From Stieleria bergensis (lineage in GTDB: Bacteria; Planctomycetota; Planctomycetia; Pirellulales; Pirellulaceae): a stretch of DNA of 64,000 nt. Position numbers and translations under genes: made by a program. Every line of letters begins with the position of its first letter. The first letter of the stretch is position 1. Below, one piece after another: positions 9,567 to 19,597 of the stretch. The DNA lies in contig CP036272.1 in the NCBI GenBank assembly GCA_007745635.1, positions 2,187,765 to 2,251,764 on the forward strand, written 5' to 3'. A model generated the notes under the pieces. That model searched no databases, was not told the origin of the DNA, and was given only the letters and a program-made list of their open reading frames with translations.

Positions 9567-12500
9567 ATGACAATGAACAACCAAGCACCGACACACGGTT
9601 CGCTCAAGCACTTGCCCGAGGCTCAAGGCCTTTATGATCCACAGCATGAAAAGGATGCCTGTGGTGTTGGCTTCATTGCCCATATCAAAGGTGTTCCCAG
9701 TCACCAGAACGTGATCGACGCTGACGAAATTCTGTGTGCGATGGATCACCGAGGGGCATGCGGTTGCGAGCCGAACACCGGAGACGGTTGCGGCATGATG
9801 TGTGGCCTGCCTCACGACTTCTTGGTCAAGGTAGCCAAGTCTGATTTGGGCGTCGACTTGCCAGCGCAAGGCAGTTACGCGGCTGGTTTGGTGTTTTTGC
9901 CACAAGACGACAAAGAGCGTGCCTTCTGCAAAGAAACCATCGAAGGCTTGATCAGCGAACGCGGTCAGGTTTGTTTCGGTTGGCGGGATGTGCCTCAGGA
10001 AACCGACCTCGCCGACGTCGGGCCGACCGCCCGAGCGGCTGAGCCGGTGATTGAGCAGTTGTTTGTTGGAGCGGCCGAGGGATTGACCGGGGACGCCTTC
10101 GAGCGTGAACTGTACATCATTCGCAAGCGAGCCAGTCATCTGTGCCGTGGCAGTAAAGACCTGTCGCAGGCGTTGATGTTCTACATTTGTTCGCTCAGCA
10201 CGAAGGTCATCATTTACAAGGGCATGCTGACTCCGGCTCAGTTGTTGCCTTACTATGCCGACTTGCGTGATCCAGACTTTGCCACTCACTTGGCGATGGT
10301 GCACAGTCGTTTCAGCACCAACACCTTCCCAAGCTGGGACCGTGCTCAGCCCTTGCGATTCATGAGCCACAATGGCGAAATCAATACGCTGCGTGGTAAC
10401 AGCAACTGGATGAAGGCGCGGCAAGGGAACGCTCAGAGTGAGCTGTTCGGTGACGAGCTGCAGAACCTGTTTCCAGTGGTCGAGCCCGACTGCAGTGACT
10501 CGGGAACCTTTGACAACGTGCTTGAGTTCTTGTTAATGAACGGCCGAACCTTGCAAGAGGCCATCATGATGATGGTTCCCGAAGCATGGCAAAAGCACGA
10601 AACGATGAGCGAGGACAAGCGAGCCTTCTACGAGTACTTCTCGTGCATGATGGAACCCTGGGACGGTCCCGCGTCGATCGCCTTCACCGACGGCCATTAC
10701 ATTGGAGCAACCTTGGACCGGAACGGGCTGCGTCCCAGCCGGTACTACGTGACCCATGATGATCGCGTGATCATGGCCAGCGAAGTGGGTGTGTTGCCAG
10801 TTGACCCCGCGATCGTGAAAGAAAAAGGGCGTCTGCAACCAGGCAAGATGTTCCTGATCGATTTCGAAGAAGGACGCTTGATTCCCGACGAGGAGCTCAA
10901 GTCTTCCTTCGCAAAAGCCAAGCCCTTTGGCGAGTGGCTTCGCACCGAACGCATTCGTTTAACTGATTTGCATCCCGAGAAAGAAGCACACGGATTCGAT
11001 AGCGAAACGCTGCTCAATCGCATGCAGGCCTTCGGTTACACCACCGAAACCATGAACTTCATGCTGCGTCCGCTGGTTCGTGACTTGCGTGACCCCGTCG
11101 GTTCGATGGGCAACGACAGTGCGATTGCTTGTTTAAGTGACAAGCCGCGGATGATTTATGACTACTTCAAGCAGTTGTTTGCACAGGTGACCAACCCCGC
11201 GATCGATTCGATTCGCGAAGAGGTCATCATGTCGCTGGAGTGTTACATCGGGCCTGAGCAGAACTTGCTTGATGCGACGCCAGCACACTGCCATCGCCTG
11301 TTGGTTGATCATCCGATTTTGACCAATGAAGAGCTGGCAGCCATTTCACACATCAATCATGAAGGCTGGAGCAGTCGTGTGATCGACATCACGTTCGATC
11401 GCAGCGAAGGCAAGGCGGGCTTGCAGAAGACGCTTGATCGCGTGGCTGCTGAGGCTGAAGCGGCCGCCGATGCAGGCATCCAGTTGGTTGTCTTGTCCGA
11501 TCGCAATCTCGGTCCGGACCGCGTGCCCGTAAGTGCCTTGCTGGCCACCGGTGCAGTTCACCATCACTTGGTCCGACAGGCCAAACGAACGCAGATTGGC
11601 TTGGTGATTGAATCGGGCGAAGCTCGTGAAGTGCATCACCACTGCTTGCTGATCGGCTATGGTGCCGACGCAATCAACCCGTACTTGGCGTTTGAAGCCC
11701 TGTGGCAGGCCCGCCGTGATGGCTTGATGGATCCCAGCCTTGATGATGACAAAATCGTCGCTGCGTACCGCAAGGGCGTCGCCAAAGGCATGCTGAAAGT
11801 GATGGCCAAGATGGGCATCAGCACGCTGCAAAGTTACAAAGGTGCTCAAATCTTTGAAGCGCTTGGCTTGCGTGATGAAGTCATCGAACGCTGCTTTGTC
11901 GGGACTGCCAGTCGAATTCAAGGTGTTTCCTTTGACGTGCTCGCTGAAGAAACCTTGCGTCGTCATGAACTGGGTTATCCAGAACGCAGTACAGAGAAGC
12001 TGCCAGCACTGCCTAACTTGGGTGAATACCACTGGCGTGCCGAAGGTGAGAAGCATGCCTGGACACCCGAATCGATTTCCAACCTTCAGAACGCCGCTCG
12101 TAACAACAACGAAGACGCGTACTGGAAGTTTTCCGACAAGATCAACAAAGACAACCGGTCGCGTTGCACCTTACGCGGTCTGTTGGGTTTCAAGGAAACC
12201 GGCAACTCGATCCCGTTGGACGAAGTGGAATCGGCCAAGGACATCGTCAAGCGGTTCTGCACCGGTGCGATGAGCTTCGGCAGCATCAGTGCTGAATCTC
12301 ATGAGGCTCTAGCGATCGCGATGAACCGTCTGGGCGGCAAGAGCAACACGGGTGAAGGCGGAGAGGATCCCGCTCGATTCCAGACGATGGACAACGGCGA
12401 TTCGAAGCGGTCGGCGATCAAACAAGTGGCTTCGGGACGATTCGGTGTCACGATCGAATACCTGACCAATAGCGATGAGATCCAGATTAAAGTTTCTCAG

Positions 12501-14144
12501 GGTGCTAAGCCCGGTGAAGGCGGAGAGTTGCCCGGTCGGAAGGTCGATCAAAACATTGCCCGCATCCGTTACAGCACGCCAGGCGTTGGCTTGATCAGCC
12601 CTCCGCCACACCACGACATTTACTCGATCGAGGATTTGGCACAGCTGATCCACGACTTGAAAAACGCCAACCGAACCTCACGGATTAGCGTCAAGTTGGT
12701 CAGCGAAGTCGGTGTCGGTGTGATCGCCAGTGGTGTTGCCAAAGCGTTTGCCGATCACATCTTGATCTCAGGCGACACTGGCGGAACGGGAGCCTCGCCG
12801 CTGACCAGCATTAAGCACGCTGGTCTGCCATGGGAATTGGGCATCGCTGAGACGCATCAAGTTTTGGTGCTGAATGATTTGCGCAGCCGGGTTGTTCTGC
12901 AGACCGACGGTGGCTTGAAAACGGGCCGGGATGTTGTGATTGCCGCATTGTTGGGTGCCGAGGAATTCGGTTTCTCAACCGCGCCGCTGATCACCATGGG
13001 CTGCATCATGATGCGGAAGTGTCACTTGAACACATGCCCGGTGGGAATCGCGACGCAGGATCCTGAACTGCGAGCCAAGTTCACCGGCAAACCGGAGCAT
13101 GTTGTCAACTACTTGTTCATGGTTGCTGAAGAAGCACGTCGCGTGATGGCTGAACTCGGTTTCCGTACCATCGAAGAAATGGTCGGCCGTAGCGATGTCT
13201 TGCACACCGACGATGCGATCAGCCACTGGAAGTCAGATGGATTGGATTTGACGGCGATTCTGAAAGTCGCCGCCAAGCCGCGTCCCGAAGTGGGTGTGAT
13301 CTGCAGTCAAGCACAGGACCATGGCTTGGAAAAGTCGTTGGACCTGTCCAGCTTGCTCGCACAGGCTCAGCCAGCGATCGATACCAAACAACCTGTCGTG
13401 ATTGAATCGCCGATCATCAACATTAACCGAACCGTTGGCACGATCATCAGTAACGAAGTCGCCAAGGTTCATGGTCAGGCTGGATTGCCAGATGACACGA
13501 TCCATTTGAAACTGACGGGTTCTGCCGGACAGAGCTTGGGCGCGTTCTTGGCTCACGGGATCACAATCGAGCTGGACGGGGATGCGAACGACTATGTTGG
13601 CAAAGGTCTCAGTGGTGGACGAATTGTGATTTATCCGCCGAAGGTCAGTAGCTTCAACTCGGAAGACAATATCCTGATTGGAAACGTTTGTTTGTACGGT
13701 GCCACCAGTGGTGAAGCCTTCTTCCGCGGTCGCGCTGCGGAACGGTTCTGTGTTCGCAACAGTGGTGCTAGAACCGTTGTCGAAGGCGTGGGCGATCACG
13801 GCTGTGAATACATGACCGGCGGCCGAGTGGTTGTGCTGGGCGAAACCGGACGCAACTTCGCTGCAGGCATGTCTGGCGGGGTCGCTTACGTTTGGGATCG
13901 CGAAGGCGACTTCAACCTGAAGTGCAACCTGGCAACCGTTGAGCTAGAGCAAATCGAAGCTGGCGAAGAAGAAGCCGAGGTCAAAGACTTGATCACTCGC
14001 TTCCAGTCTTACACCGGTAGCGAAGTCGCTGGTGAAGTGTTGGCAAACTGGGACATGTTCCTCAGTCAGTGTGTCAAGGTCATGCCAACCGACTACAAAC
14101 GCGTGCTCATGGAGCAAAAAGCTCAGCAAGTCGCCGTCAGCTAA
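9567..14144 (+). CDS. gltB: glutamate synthase large subunit
   Basis: 1525 residues, the expected size. It takes ammonia from glutamine and adds it to 2-oxoglutarate, working with the small subunit downstream. A 31-residue propeptide precedes the N-terminal nucleophile Cys32 (HEKDACGVGFIAHI), so maturation by cleavage is expected. The class II amidotransferase domain covers residues about 32-430, the central domain about 480-770, and the FMN-binding synthase barrel about 850-1220. The 3Fe-4S cysteines are in GCIMMRKCHLNTCPVG, and the GltB C-terminal beta-helix follows with repeated GG motifs. gltD starts 131 bp downstream. Confidence 0.97.
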   Translation: MTMNNQAPTHGSLKHLPEAQGLYDPQHEKDACGVGFIAHIKGVPSHQNVIDADEILCAMDHRGACGCEPNTGDGCGMMCGLPHDFLVKVAKSDLGVDLPAQGSYAAGLVFLPQDDKERAFCKETIEGLISERGQVCFGWRDVPQETDLADVGPTARAAEPVIEQLFVGAAEGLTGDAFERELYIIRKRASHLCRGSKDLSQALMFYICSLSTKVIIYKGMLTPAQLLPYYADLRDPDFATHLAMVHSRFSTNTFPSWDRAQPLRFMSHNGEINTLRGNSNWMKARQGNAQSELFGDELQNLFPVVEPDCSDSGTFDNVLEFLLMNGRTLQEAIMMMVPEAWQKHETMSEDKRAFYEYFSCMMEPWDGPASIAFTDGHYIGATLDRNGLRPSRYYVTHDDRVIMASEVGVLPVDPAIVKEKGRLQPGKMFLIDFEEGRLIPDEELKSSFAKAKPFGEWLRTERIRLTDLHPEKEAHGFDSETLLNRMQAFGYTTETMNFMLRPLVRDLRDPVGSMGNDSAIACLSDKPRMIYDYFKQLFAQVTNPAIDSIREEVIMSLECYIGPEQNLLDATPAHCHRLLVDHPILTNEELAAISHINHEGWSSRVIDITFDRSEGKAGLQKTLDRVAAEAEAAADAGIQLVVLSDRNLGPDRVPVSALLATGAVHHHLVRQAKRTQIGLVIESGEAREVHHHCLLIGYGADAINPYLAFEALWQARRDGLMDPSLDDDKIVAAYRKGVAKGMLKVMAKMGISTLQSYKGAQIFEALGLRDEVIERCFVGTASRIQGVSFDVLAEETLRRHELGYPERSTEKLPALPNLGEYHWRAEGEKHAWTPESISNLQNAARNNNEDAYWKFSDKINKDNRSRCTLRGLLGFKETGNSIPLDEVESAKDIVKRFCTGAMSFGSISAESHEALAIAMNRLGGKSNTGEGGEDPARFQTMDNGDSKRSAIKQVASGRFGVTIEYLTNSDEIQIKVSQGAKPGEGGELPGRKVDQNIARIRYSTPGVGLISPPPHHDIYSIEDLAQLIHDLKNANRTSRISVKLVSEVGVGVIASGVAKAFADHILISGDTGGTGASPLTSIKHAGLPWELGIAETHQVLVLNDLRSRVVLQTDGGLKTGRDVVIAALLGAEEFGFSTAPLITMGCIMMRKCHLNTCPVGIATQDPELRAKFTGKPEHVVNYLFMVAEEARRVMAELGFRTIEEMVGRSDVLHTDDAISHWKSDGLDLTAILKVAAKPRPEVGVICSQAQDHGLEKSLDLSSLLAQAQPAIDTKQPVVIESPIININRTVGTIISNEVAKVHGQAGLPDDTIHLKLTGSAGQSLGAFLAHGITIELDGDANDYVGKGLSGGRIVIYPPKVSSFNSEDNILIGNVCLYGATSGEAFFRGRAAERFCVRNSGARTVVEGVGDHGCEYMTGGRVVVLGETGRNFAAGMSGGVAYVWDREGDFNLKCNLATVELEQIEAGEEEAEVKDLITRFQSYTGSEVAGEVLANWDMFLSQCVKVMPTDYKRVLMEQKAQQVAVS

Positions 14145-14275
14145 TCTTGTCGGTGCAGTAACCACCACGATTCATTTAGGTTCCTGTCTTGGATTCCCCA
14201 CGCCCAACGCGGCGTCACCAAGCCAGGCAGGAACGATCATCAATACACCTCCTTGTCGTTTTAAGAGAGCTTGCA

Positions 14276-15775
14276 ATGGGAAAGCCAACCGGATTTAAAG
14301 AGTTTGATCGCAAAAAAGTACCTTGGCGTCTTCCAGTGGTTCGTCTGAATGATTACGACGAAATCTACACGGAACATGAGCTCCCGCACTTGCGCGAGCA
14401 AGGCGCTCGCTGCATGGACTGTGGCGTACCGTTTTGCCAATCCGCATCAGGTTGTCCGATCGATAACCTGATCCCCGAGTGGAATGACTTGGTCTATAAC
14501 AATCGCTGGAAAGAAGCCATCGAGCGGTTGCACAAGACCAACAACTTTCCCGAGTTCACCGGGCGAACGTGTCCTGCCCCCTGTGAAGGTTCTTGTGTTT
14601 TAGGCATCACCAACCCGCCTGTGACCATCAAGAACATCGAGAATGCCATTGTCGATCGCGCTTGGCAGGAAGGCTGGATCAAGCCAGAACCACCCGCGGA
14701 ACGCACCGGCAAGACCGTCGCGATCGTTGGCAGTGGACCCGCCGGATTGTCTGCGGCGGATCAATTGAACCGCGCTGGGCACCTGGTGACGGTGTACGAA
14801 CGAGCCGATCGAATTGGTGGCTTGTTGCAGTACGGCATTCCCAACATGAAGCTGTCCAAGGAAGTGGTTCAGCGACGCGTTGATAAACTGACTGCCGAAG
14901 GCGTGACGTTTAAAACAGGCGTGAACGTCGGTAAAGACATCGATCCCAAGGAACTGGTCAATCAGTACGATGCCTTGTTGTTGGCCTGTGGTGCGACCAA
15001 GCCACGCGACCTACCGATTCCAGGCCGCGACGCCGAGGGTGTTCACTTTGCGATGGAGTTCCTGACCGCCAATACCAAGCAATCGGTGCATGGCGATCAG
15101 ATCGCAGATGACTTCATCAGCGCTGAAGGGAAAGACGTGATCGTGATCGGCGGTGGTGACACTGGAACGGACTGTATCGCAACCAGTTTGCGACACGGTT
15201 GCCACAGCGTCGTGAATTTCGAACTGTTGCCAAAGCCGCCTGAGGAGCGAACGGATGACAATCCTTGGCCCGAATGGCCACGTGTCTTCCGTGTCGATTA
15301 TGGGCACGAAGAAGCGTCTGCAAAGTTCGGTCAGGATCCTCGCGAATACCAACTGCTTAGCAAAGAGTTTGTTGTCGACGCCGATGGCAAACTCTCTGGC
15401 ATCAAAACAGTCAGTGTGCAGTGGGAAAAGGATAGCGACGGCAAGTGGCAAATGGCCGAGGTCGAAGGGAGCGAAAAAACCTGGAACGCTCAGTTGATCT
15501 TGCTATCGATGGGCTTTTTGGGGCCAGAGCAATATCTGCCTGAGTCGCTGGCCATGGAGACCGATCCACGCAGCAACTTTAAAGCCGAACATGGCAAGTT
15601 TGCGACCAATGTCGACAAAGTCTTTGCCGCTGGCGATTGCCGTCGCGGACAAAGCCTGGTCGTGTGGGCGATCAACGAAGGCCGTGGCGCTGCTCGTGCC
15701 ATCGATCTCTTTCTGCAAGGCGAAAGCAGTTTGCCCGCGCCGGGGGTGACCATGGGCACCTCAATGCAGGTCTAG
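14276..15775 (+). CDS. gltD: glutamate synthase small subunit
   Basis: 499 residues. The ATG at 14276 gives the family-typical [18 protein letters not shown]; a longer in-frame start at 14189 adds non-conserved sequence. The N-terminal domain carries the two 4Fe-4S cysteine groups (CMDCGVPFC with CPIDN, and [10 protein letters not shown]). The FAD-binding motif is [13 protein letters not shown] and the NADPH-binding motif [11 protein letters not shown]. It supplies electrons from NADPH to GltB, with which it forms an operon closed by the terminator at 15941. Confidence 0.97.
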   Translation: MGKPTGFKEFDRKKVPWRLPVVRLNDYDEIYTEHELPHLREQGARCMDCGVPFCQSASGCPIDNLIPEWNDLVYNNRWKEAIERLHKTNNFPEFTGRTCPAPCEGSCVLGITNPPVTIKNIENAIVDRAWQEGWIKPEPPAERTGKTVAIVGSGPAGLSAADQLNRAGHLVTVYERADRIGGLLQYGIPNMKLSKEVVQRRVDKLTAEGVTFKTGVNVGKDIDPKELVNQYDALLLACGATKPRDLPIPGRDAEGVHFAMEFLTANTKQSVHGDQIADDFISAEGKDVIVIGGGDTGTDCIATSLRHGCHSVVNFELLPKPPEERTDDNPWPEWPRVFRVDYGHEEASAKFGQDPREYQLLSKEFVVDADGKLSGIKTVSVQWEKDSDGKWQMAEVEGSEKTWNAQLILLSMGFLGPEQYLPESLAMETDPRSNFKAEHGKFATNVDKVFAAGDCRRGQSLVVWAINEGRGAARAIDLFLQGESSLPAPGVTMGTSMQV

Positions 15776-15793
15776 TTTGCAAGGCCAGAGCAT

Positions 15794-15818
15794 GGGGTGT
15801 CGTGCTCGCACGCACCCC
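15794..15818. repeat. dispersed hairpin element
   Basis: GGGGTG-t-CGTGC-tc-GCACG-CACCCC forms an 11-bp stem with one bulged base and a two-base loop. It resembles the hairpins at 3886 and 41231 and lies 18 bp after gltD. Confidence 0.65.
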
Positions 15819-15940
15819 GCTGGTTTCACTTCCCATCGGCAACGCCGGTGAGTGTCTCCCCAGGCAGGGGATGGTTGAGAAATCAGCCTTGCGTTTGGGG
15901 CTTTGCTGCCAGCCAGTCCTTCTGGCGGCTGATTCTGATG

Positions 15941-15967
15941 AACTCGCTTCGGGCGAGTTTTCTTTTT
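15941..15967 (+). terminator. terminator of the gltBD operon
   Basis: The perfect stem AACTCGC/GCGAGTT with loop TTCGG is followed by TTTCTTTTT. This is the cleanest intrinsic terminator for the plus strand in the window. Confidence 0.85.
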
Positions 15968-16292
15968 GGTTTTCTAGCAAAACCTGCTGATTTGTATTTT
16001 TGGGACGGGACGTTGGTTTAGCTGTTCCAAACCGTCTCCAGGACAGGCGAATTTGTCACGCTCCACGCAAATTTCGTTTGCCTCTTGAGGGATTCTATAG
16101 CAAGGTTGTGAGGCGTTGTGTCTCTGCACAGGTGCTCTGTTGGCAGGTCGTGGGAAAGTGACTTACACCCGTGACATTGTTGTTCAGATCCGTCCTACAG
16201 ACAGGGGGTTGAGCACGAATCACCGGCAGCGTTGAATTGACATGCGGTAACGCAAACGTTGTCACGAAACCATCGCGGGAGCGAATCTCATC
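15968..16292. other. intergenic region, 325 bp
   Basis: It lies between the gltBD terminator and the PilZ-like gene and presumably holds that gene's promoter. I see no RNA gene or repeat here. Confidence 0.4.
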
Positions 16293-16658
16293 ATGTTACA
16301 TCTCTCTGGATCCGCAACTGACTCGGACATCAGCATCGCCGTTCGCAATTTATTGGAAGAAGATGCGTTCTACGATCGGACTGAGAATCGATCCTCACAC
16401 CGTGAGCACTTGGTGCGACCGGTGCACATTTTGGTACGTGGCAATGAGGGGTCGATTGTTGGATTCTCTCGCAATGTTTCCGATAGCGGCATTGGTCTGA
16501 TCACGGCCGAACCGGTTGAAACTGGCACGATGGCGATCTTAGAGGTCGAGACCTTGAAGTCTGAGCCGGTAAAATTCTTGGCAGAGTGTCGTTGGTGTCG
16601 CAACTACGGGCGCGGTTGGAAGATTTCCGGCTGGCACTTTGTGAACATGCATGGCTAA
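16293..16658 (+). CDS. PilZ-like domain protein
   Basis: 121 residues with no signal peptide, so probably cytoplasmic. The pattern suggests PilZ: an Arg-rich stretch near residues 30-42 (NRSSHREHLVRPVHI), then the (D/N)xSxxG box as NVSDSGIG near residue 65, then a strand-rich C-terminus with WCRNYGRGWKISGWHF. PilZ domains bind cyclic di-GMP through these Arg and DxSxxG elements. The spacing of the Arg box here is not a perfect match, so binding is uncertain. The gene appears monocistronic. Confidence 0.6.
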   Translation: MLHLSGSATDSDISIAVRNLLEEDAFYDRTENRSSHREHLVRPVHILVRGNEGSIVGFSRNVSDSGIGLITAEPVETGTMAILEVETLKSEPVKFLAECRWCRNYGRGWKISGWHFVNMHG

Positions 16659-16861
16659 TCAGCCAGCTGAAATGCCCTGTGGACTGAAGCCATTGACGCG
16701 CCGAGTGTTGTGCCAACCTCGGCGATTTTGTTGCGTCTGATCGCCGTCCAGAGCGCTGGCTGAGGGTTGGTTCAGTCGGTCTCCCCTTTTAGGCCGCTGG
16801 ATCGCCCGCAGGTGAGGAAGTGGACTCGTTAAAGTGTTCGCCTGTGGTTACCATTTGTGGC

Positions 16862-18190
16862 ATGGAAAAGACAAACATCGCGATCGTTGGACTGGGCACT
16901 GTCGGAACTGGCGTTGCCCGTTTGCTTTTGGACTGCGGCGACCGAACAGCACGGCACGCCGGGCGAACCATGTGGCTGCGCAAAGCGGTGGTTCGCGATC
17001 TGGAAAAGGCTCGCCAACGCATCGATCTTCCCGAAGGCGTGTTGACGGATTCGCTGGACGAAGTCATCAACGATCCCGAGATTACCGTGGTGGCACAGTT
17101 GATCGGTGGCCTCGAACCCGCACGATCTATCATGCTGCGGTTAATGGAATCGGGCAAAGACATTGTGACGGCTAACAAAGCCTTGCTGGCTGAACATGGG
17201 CCGGAACTCTTTGATCGAGCGCGACAACTGGGGCGCAGCATCGCCTTTGAAGCCTCCGTGGCCGGTGGCATTCCAATCATTGCAAACATCAGCCAGTGCC
17301 TGTCCGCTAACCAGCTGGAATCCTTGGAAGGCATCCTGAACGGCACCAGCAACTTCATCGTGAGCCAGATGGATGAGTTCGGCACCGAGTATGCCGAAGT
17401 GGTCGCCGAAGCACAGCGTTTGGGCTATGCCGAAGCCGACCCCACCATGGACGTCGATGGCACAGACGCAGCTCAGAAGCTGGCGATTCTAGCGCACCTT
17501 GCCTTTGGGGCCACCGTCGACTGGAGCACCATTCCACGCGTTGGCATCGACGGTTTAGATCCCGTTGATTTGCGCTACGCTCGGCAACTGGGTTATCGCA
17601 TCAAGTTGTTGGCCGTGGCGACACTTGGCGAGGAAGGCTTAGAGCTTTCCGTCGCGCCAACCTTGTTAAAAATTGGCACACCGCTGGCTGAGGTTCGCAA
17701 TGCCTTCAACGCGATTCGCGCCGTCGGTGACGCGGTTGGCCCCGTGTTCTATCATGGCCTGGGGGCCGGTCAAATGCCGACTGCATCAGCTGTGATTGCC
17801 GATCTGATTGACACGGCGGTCGGGCGAACCAAGTTAACGTTCCAGACCCTGGAGTACTTCTCAAGCGAGAATCCAGCACGCGCGATTCAGCGTGATACGG
17901 CCAATATTCGTGGGCGGTTTTACTTGCGTTTAAGTGTCGCCAACGACCCAGGAACCTTGGCGGCCATCGCCAATGTGCTGTCGCGAAACTCAATCTCCAT
18001 TGCCAGCGTGATTCAGCATGAATCCGAATCAACATTGGATCCCAATTCTCAGCGTCCAGATCGTGAGTTGGTACCACTGGTCATCATGACTCACGAAGCC
18101 AGCGAAGGCACCGCTGTCGCCGCGACAGCAGAGCTAGAAGGCCTGGATGCTGTGGAAGGCTCAGTGACTCGTCTAAGAGTCAAGGGCTAA
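16862..18190 (+). CDS. hom: homoserine dehydrogenase
   Basis: About 442 residues from the ATG at 16862; an in-frame GTG at 16820 would add 14 residues. It reduces aspartate semialdehyde to homoserine for threonine and methionine synthesis. The NAD(P)-binding motif is IVGLGTVGTGV. The catalytic domain shows EASVAGGIPI, LNGTSNFI and EADPTMDVDGTDAAQKL. A C-terminal ACT domain (FYLRLSVANDPGTLAAIANVL) begins near residue 355 and usually gives threonine feedback inhibition. The length matches the stand-alone enzyme, not the aspartokinase fusion. Confidence 0.95.
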   Translation: MEKTNIAIVGLGTVGTGVARLLLDCGDRTARHAGRTMWLRKAVVRDLEKARQRIDLPEGVLTDSLDEVINDPEITVVAQLIGGLEPARSIMLRLMESGKDIVTANKALLAEHGPELFDRARQLGRSIAFEASVAGGIPIIANISQCLSANQLESLEGILNGTSNFIVSQMDEFGTEYAEVVAEAQRLGYAEADPTMDVDGTDAAQKLAILAHLAFGATVDWSTIPRVGIDGLDPVDLRYARQLGYRIKLLAVATLGEEGLELSVAPTLLKIGTPLAEVRNAFNAIRAVGDAVGPVFYHGLGAGQMPTASAVIADLIDTAVGRTKLTFQTLEYFSSENPARAIQRDTANIRGRFYLRLSVANDPGTLAAIANVLSRNSISIASVIQHESESTLDPNSQRPDRELVPLVIMTHEASEGTAVAATAELEGLDAVEGSVTRLRVKG

Positions 18191-18300
18191 GGATTTAACG
18201 GATGATCGCCTCGGTTTGCAGCCTGCTGTGCCTCTTGATGCACGGCGGCAGACCTGTTCGGCGGCGTTGATCCTCTATCGCTGCGGCGTTGATCTTCTTC

Positions 18301-19593
18301 ATGGCTTCGCAGCTTGCGTGCCCGCATTCGGTCTCCGGAACGATTGCTCGCCCCCTGCTTGGTGCCCAGAGTCAATGGTTTGACTTAAATAGCATCATTC
18401 CTTCTTGGCTTCTTCATCGCTTGCAGAGAAGCCGCCGCTATGATTCGCACCGTTCCACAGCGACTTCATTGAGTCGCCGTGTAACGTTTCGATGGCGGCC
18501 GTTGGATAAAAAACTGGGGGAAGCAGTGTTTGCAACGCGTATTAGCAACCAGCGACTGGGCACACTTTGTGAACGTGTCGGCGTTTCGTTTGAAGTTGGT
18601 TTGGATCCTCACCGAGTGTTTGAACGCGAATCCGAAGGACGGCGTTCGACTTACGGTCGAAAAATGCAGCAGGTGGCCAAGCAAGTGCGGCAAGGTGGTT
18701 CGCTTGCCGAAGCGGTTCGCTCAACCGGCAATTACTTTCCACCGCACTTTGCTGAAACCATTGAAGCTGGAGAACGCACCGGGCGGCTTGATCGCGTCTT
18801 GGATCGTTTGGGCGAATACTATCACCAGCAAGCGGAGTTTCGCAAAACCTTTTGGCGCTCAATCCTGTGGCCGCTGATTCAGGCCGGCTTGGCCGTGCTG
18901 ATTGTCGCTGGCATGATCTACCTGCCAGAAGTCATTGTTCCCGGCGCCAGTGAAGAAGAGAAAGACTTGCTGGGGATTGGCCTGGTGGGTACCAAGGGCT
19001 TGATGGTCTATTCAGCCTGGGTCGGTGTCTGCTTGGCTGTGGCTCTGGGTTTGCTGTACCTTGCCAAGCGCGGTGTGTTTGGCTTTCTGGTGGATTGGTC
19101 GGCGCGGCTGCCGTTTGTTGGTCGCACCTTTCGTGTCTTTGCCGAGGCGCGTTTTGTGCAAACGCTGGCACTGGCCATTGAATCAGGGATCGACGCTTGG
19201 TCTGCAGTCGATCTTGCCTTCCGCTGTGCCGGGACGCCTCAGTACACCAGTCGTGCCGAGCCAGCCAAGAATGCCATCTTGCAGGGGCGTGACATGCACG
19301 TGGTTTTAGAAAATACCAAGCTCTTCTCGCGAGACACGCTTGAAGCAGTTCAGCTTGGTGAAGACTCCGGGCGACTTGCCGAAACGCTGGACAAGCAATT
19401 CAAGCAGCTCAAAAGCCATGTCAAGTCATCGATGGGTGTGATCACCTACGTGGCTTCAGGGCTGATTTGGATCGCGATTGTGGCGTTGCTGATCTTCATC
19501 ATCTTCCATGTCTTTTCAATGTACATTGACAAACTAGGCGACGCGGGCGCCGCCGCATTTGGCCAGGCGTCGTCGAGAAATTTGGGAGAGTAG
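18301..19593 (+). CDS. type II secretion/type IV pilus inner-membrane protein, GspF/PilC-like
   Basis: About 430 residues. Two T2SSF modules are visible: one near residues 85-205 (LGTLCERVGVSFEVGLDP then FPPHFAETIEAGERTGRLDRVL) and one near 280-400 (RFVQTLALAIESGIDAW then LEAVQLGEDSGRLAETL). Hydrophobic segments lie near 200-225, 245-265 and 400-425. The first 60 residues are not conserved, so the true start may be further downstream. The ATPase gene begins 5 bp after the stop, implying a two-gene operon. The protein should form the membrane platform of a pilus or pseudopilus machine. Confidence 0.85.
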   Translation: MASQLACPHSVSGTIARPLLGAQSQWFDLNSIIPSWLLHRLQRSRRYDSHRSTATSLSRRVTFRWRPLDKKLGEAVFATRISNQRLGTLCERVGVSFEVGLDPHRVFERESEGRRSTYGRKMQQVAKQVRQGGSLAEAVRSTGNYFPPHFAETIEAGERTGRLDRVLDRLGEYYHQQAEFRKTFWRSILWPLIQAGLAVLIVAGMIYLPEVIVPGASEEEKDLLGIGLVGTKGLMVYSAWVGVCLAVALGLLYLAKRGVFGFLVDWSARLPFVGRTFRVFAEARFVQTLALAIESGIDAWSAVDLAFRCAGTPQYTSRAEPAKNAILQGRDMHVVLENTKLFSRDTLEAVQLGEDSGRLAETLDKQFKQLKSHVKSSMGVITYVASGLIWIAIVALLIFIIFHVFSMYIDKLGDAGAAAFGQASSRNLGE

Positions 19594-19597
19594 CAGC

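Noticed and set aside
9543..10424. long minus-strand open frame opposite gltB
   Set aside because: It is the antisense of a conserved gene, with no family resemblance; the openness follows from codon use of gltB.
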